From assembly GCA_004151065.3 (NCBI GenBank), contig NWUY0303926086.1:1-10978 (forward strand): a DNA stretch of 10,978 nucleotides. The letters are read 5' to 3'. The notes below the pieces were generated by a model. The model saw nothing but the letters and a program-made list of their open reading frames with translations. It ran no database searches and was not told where the DNA came from. Source of the stretch: Larix sibirica. Its lineage: Eukaryota > Streptophyta > Pinopsida > Pinales > Pinaceae. The position numbers were made by a program, and so were the translations under genes. Positions 8,146 to 10,978 of this stretch are shown piece after piece. Position 1 is the first letter of the stretch. Each line of letters opens with the position of its first letter.

Positions 8146-8305
8146 CTAATATGTGTATTAAATTGTTTTAGTTTATTCATTAAACAATTCAAAGCTTTTA
8201 GCTTTTTTTGTTCCCACGATGAACTATATTTATCCTCACCTAATATGTGTATTAAATTGTTTTAGGTTATTCATTAAATAATTCAAAGCTTTTAGGTTTT
8301 CTTTT
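8142..8305. repeat. Direct duplication, 94-bp period
   Basis: About 70 bp starting TCACCTAATATGTGTATTAA at 8142 recurs at 8236 with few changes, and 24 bp lie between the copies. On the minus strand each copy carries ATTAGGTGA, so the acceptor-like AG bordering the exon-like patch at 8145 is duplicated. The ten-base motif GTCACCTAAT recurs a third time at 8811-8820. Confidence 0.85.
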
Positions 8306-8549
8306 GGTTTGATTTTTTTTCACACTCACATACATCATCAAAGACATCAGTAGTAGATTGACCCTTTGGAAATTGTTCAAAAAGTGGCCAAATAGTTCTC
8401 TGGTTTCTTAATGTTCTTCATCCTCTTTTTCTCTTGAAAATTGTGGAAGTCTCGTTCTCACCCCAATGATCCATTTTCCTTCAAATGCCCAGTCCATTTC
8501 CGTGAGACTGGATAGAATTATTTGGTGTAGTCTAAATATTCTAGGTTTT
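8300..8549 (-). other. Weaker coding-like stretch between the two exon-like patches
   Basis: Two overlapping minus-strand frames read protein-like: SSLTEMDWAFEGKWIIGV with RTRLPQFSREKEDEEH (stop at 8410-8408), and, shifted by one frame, TIWPLFEQFPKGQSTTDVF with DDVCECEKK. They may be another decayed exon of the same locus, or chance reading in an intron. If they are coding, the simple two-exon reading of the flanking patches is wrong. Confidence 0.2.
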
Positions 8550-8568
8550 CAATTTTTTTCGTTAAAAC

Positions 8569-8712
8569 CATTGCCAAGAATAGCTCCCTGGTGGCACAGA
8601 CTGTAGAAAGATGTAATAATCATGTGCTATCCATGAAACAGCAGCGACCGCCACTGCCATCAAGGTGAAGAGAATTATAACTAGCAATTGCCCCATAAGG
8701 TGCAAAGGTATG
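8569..8712 (-). pseudogene. Exon-like patch with a membrane segment, same strand
   Basis: Preceded by a strong acceptor-like site: a long pyrimidine tract and TTTCAG ending at 8713. The frame then reads IPLHLMG, QLLVIILFTLMAVAVAAVSW, IAHDYYIFLQ, SVPPGSYSWQW, a clear transmembrane helix and a loop. It reaches TAA at 8564-8562 unless spliced at the donor-like GT at 8568-8567. Splicing there would leave two codon bases, and the acceptor at 8146 supplies one, so the phases fit with 8145..7942, but the next codon is TGA. The 144-bp length is a plausible exon. I do not recognise the protein and see no clear further upstream exon. Confidence 0.4.
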
Positions 8713-8991
8713 CTGAAAGGGAAAAAAAAGGGAAGTAAAGTAGATGTAATGCAGTAGAATAATCAATCGTGTAGGTTGGGATGCAACCCCATGATGATCC
8801 TACACCCATTGTCACCTAATTTGATGGCTCTTTGTATATGCTTAGGACTAAGGCCACCATGTTTGTTGTATCATGGATTCTCAATTATGTATGTTTAGTT
8901 TTTTGGGGGAGGGGATGGTTTAAACATATGGATACTTTTGTAGCAACCCAATTTTGAGCTTTGCTAGTACTTGTGGACATTTCCATGCAAG
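8713..8991. other. Non-coding DNA, no gene recognised
   Basis: Upstream flank of the exon-like patches on the minus strand. It holds the pyrimidine tract before the acceptor at 8713 and a stray GTCACCTAAT at 8811-8820. Frames on both strands are short and not protein-like. Confidence 0.5.
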
Positions 8992-9055
8992 CTCAAATGC
9001 TTTGCTTTCATCCATTGTTTTGTCTAAAATGCTTTGCTTTAATGGATTGTTTTGC
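8992..9055. repeat. Tandem pair of 32-bp units
   Basis: CTCAAATGCTTTGCTTTCAT at 8992 is repeated as CTAAAATGCTTTGCTTTAAT at 9024, and both continue into ATTGTTTTG. The units match at about 27 of 32 positions. This repeat creates the small plus-strand open frames in 8954-9224, which I do not regard as genes. Confidence 0.75.
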
Positions 9056-9244
9056 CTCAAAAAGATTATGTACTCCACAACATTCAATTTCATGGAGGCC
9101 TATGTTGGGAATTTATGTTTCCATTTTAACAAATATGGAGAAAGGAATTTTTTTTTTAAATTTTAAAAAATGTGTTATTTTTGCTATAGAATGTTTCTCT
9201 TTATCCATAGTCCATGGTCCATAAATTTTATACAAACAAAACAT

Positions 9245-9343
9245 CTATATATATGTATATATGAAAATGAAATAAAACAAAATATATTCAATCGAGAAAA
9301 TACAAGTCTATATAGTTATATATGAAACTAAAGTAAAACAAAA
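9245..9343. repeat. Diverged tandem duplication, ~63-bp period
   Basis: CTATATATATGTATATATGA followed by AAATGAAATAAAACAAAA at 9245-9282 is echoed by CTATATAGTTATATATGAAA and CTAAAGTAAAACAAAA at 9308-9343. A third related CTATATAGGTATATATA occurs at 9354-9370. Confidence 0.65.
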
Positions 9344-9370
9344 GACAAGATACCTATATAGGTATATATA

Positions 9371-10193
9371 TTGTACTACTACTACAACCAAATACTCTCA
9401 TAATGACATAAACACTAGACAACTGGTACCCTTATATTCTTGATGTGTTATTCATAACATAGTATTAAGTGGAAGTTTTTTTTTCAATCATTCGTTCATA
9501 AAATGATAAATAACAATACTAGTTTAGTAATGATTAAAATAAAAATATTAATAAAAAATAGAACAAGGAAAAGGAAAATATGATTATTTATAAGTCAACA
9601 AGATGGTTCAATAGATTAGGTACCAAATTGAAATTGAAAATACTCTTAGGAGAGGTAAAAAGCATATCAAAATGATAAAAAAAGTAAAACAACTATTTAA
9701 AATTTTAAATAAATGAAAATAAAAATAATCAAGTTAAAATGATTAATAAATAAATATGAGAAAATTAGTTGTAAATGAGTAAAAAAATTGGGTAGTAAAT
9801 TAAAAATCAGTTGAGAAGAGTAAAAGTATATATTTTTTTCAAAAACTTTAATACAAAGAAATAAAATTGAAAACCTATACTTTACAATAATAAATTAAAA
9901 AATGTCAAACATAATACTAAATTAATTTGTTTTTGGATAAAGATTACACAATAAAAAATGCCAAAATTAATACTAAAATAATAAAATAAATGAATATTAA
10001 TTTATCTTAACCTTACATTTTTTATTAAGATAATTACATTTTTGTTTCTTTTGATATTTGTGCTTATTAAATCTACTAAAATATATTTATGTTGATTTTC
10101 CTAATACATTAGAATATAACAACCATTTTAAAATTAAATAAATATATACACTATATAGAAGGCGTGTATTTTTAATATATACAATTAAAAATA
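9371..10193. other. AT-rich non-coding DNA, no gene
   Basis: Very AT-rich, with stops in all frames. The one structure I see is a diverged duplication with a ~62-bp period: TTACAATAATAAATTAAAAA, ATGTCAAACATAATACTAAA from 9882 and TTACACAATAAAAAATGCCA, AAATTAATACTAAAAT from 9944. Confidence 0.6.
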
Positions 10194-10620
10194 AACTATA
10201 TATTTAAGTATTTATAGATTCTAAAAATTATAATCCATATTATAAATAATACGATATTTAAAAATTTAAAATAAAAAAATATTTATTTTTAAATATCACA
10301 CCAAAACAAAATTTCTTTATTTCTTTATGTGCAAAGTAAGACTCAACCTTAGAGTCTGACTTAAATTTACCAAGTCAATTTCAAAGTATATTCATTAATC
10401 CCCACTAATGACCAAAGTGCACCGCCCACTAATAACCAAACTATTTATTTAGATTTCTATAGGATTCTTAAAATTATTAAATAATTAGTAATCTACAGTA
10501 TAAACAACATGAAAATTAAGAATTTAAAAATAAAATAAAACAATATTTATCTTTAAATATCACACAAAAACGAGATTTCTTTATATGCAAAATAGGACTC
10601 AACCCTAGAGTCCCTAACTT
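10194..10620. repeat. Diverged direct duplication of ~170 bp, ~245-bp offset
   Basis: Copy 1 (about 10194-10362) and copy 2 (about 10439-10620) share an ordered series of blocks: AACTAT(A/T)T at the start, ATAGATTCT / ATAGGATTCT, TTTAAATATCACAC, ATTTCTTTAT, GACTCAACC and TAGAGTC. The spacer carries its own 16-bp repeat, CCCACTAATGACCAAA at 10401 and CCCACTAATAACCAAA at 10425. Neither copy is coding. Confidence 0.75.
10253..10297. repeat. Hairpin with perfect 13-bp arms
   Basis: GATATTTAAAAAT (10253-10265) and ATTTTTAAATATC (10285-10297) are exact reverse complements around a 19-base loop. The arms are entirely AT apart from the outer G/C. In the second copy of the surrounding duplication the hairpin is only partly kept. 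Confidence 0.7.
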
Positions 10621-10978
10621 TATGCAACTATAGATGCCCTCCATTATGTGAAAGCTACAGTACACTAGTGAGGTGTATTCAAGGGGATACAACTTGCTCT
10701 TACTTCACTCCTCTATAATGTTTTCATAATAAATTATCTTCATAGTTTTATGGTCGTATAGTGTGGACTCTTTTTGAAATAATGTGTTTTGTGTGGATTG
10801 GTTATCATTGCAAAATAGGTGGTTTATGTTCAGTTGCAAAATGCTGTAAAATGACTAAATCTGATGGTAGAACAATAAAAAAACAGTAACCAAAATATGA
10901 AATGTTTCCCATTACACATAGATTGGAAGAAGTGGATTAGCATGGAAAATAAAGTGTTTAAACAAATTTCTTCCTAGT
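10621..10978. other. Non-coding DNA, no gene recognised
   Basis: Less AT-extreme than the preceding stretch. No open frame of note, no repeat and no RNA gene was seen on either strand. Confidence 0.5.

Noticed and set aside
8595-8620. CACAGACTGTAGAAAG as a target-site duplicate of TGTAGACTGGAAAAAAG near 1662
   Set aside because: Resemblance is only partial and its position beyond the exon-like patches does not fit the LINE boundary.
8954-9224. Plus-strand open frames of 70 and 87 codons
   Set aside because: They span the 32-bp tandem pair and end in AT-rich sequence; no domain, signal or coding bias seen.

Overview
The window reads as nuclear DNA of a seed plant, most likely a conifer. The evidence is a spliced TIR-NB-ARC resistance-type gene whose TIR wording (FINHRGPDVKKTF, SPTYPQSNWCLNELL, YDSATIENWRNALSR) looks like conifer TNL proteins, a decayed plant L1-type LINE, and long AT-rich non-coding DNA with locally duplicated blocks. 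The conifer assignment is from memory of such sequences, not from a search.

Layout. (1) Positions 1-1086, minus strand: the 5' part of a TNL gene. Exon 1 (TIR, 1086..548), a 99-bp intron (547..449) and the start of exon 2 (NB-ARC with P-loop and kinase-2, 448..1) join in a clean frame and run off the left edge. (2) 1087-1734: the TNL upstream region. It holds a 79-bp tandem duplication directly before the start codon that also duplicates a splice-acceptor-like site, a set of ~20-bp repeats and a threefold 30-bp repeat. (3) 1735-7616, minus strand: one near-complete but dead LINE. ORF1 (DUF4283-like plus CCHC knuckle) is joined by a TAATG stop/start overlap to ORF2 (APE endonuclease, reverse transcriptase, zf-RVT, RNase H). 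Many stops, frameshifts and catalytic substitutions show it is a relic. (4) 7617-7941: probable LINE leader or flank, with a T-arm/B-box-like motif. (5) 7942-8712, minus strand: coding-like patches with exon-like borders that spell membrane-protein-like peptides I cannot name, probably a broken gene or captured fragment, with a 94-bp duplication inside. (6) 8713-10978: no gene recognised; increasingly AT-rich DNA with several diverged direct duplications and a hairpin.

TNL gene, LINE and membrane-protein-like fragment all lie on the minus strand, so the LINE sits upstream of the TNL gene in the same orientation, ~650 bp from its start codon. The only gene in the window that looks functional is the TNL fragment, which should encode an intracellular immune receptor. 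I found no novel multi-gene system. The points most worth following are the unidentified membrane-protein exons, the LINE's TAATG junction, and the duplicated acceptor and intron-retention option of the TNL gene.
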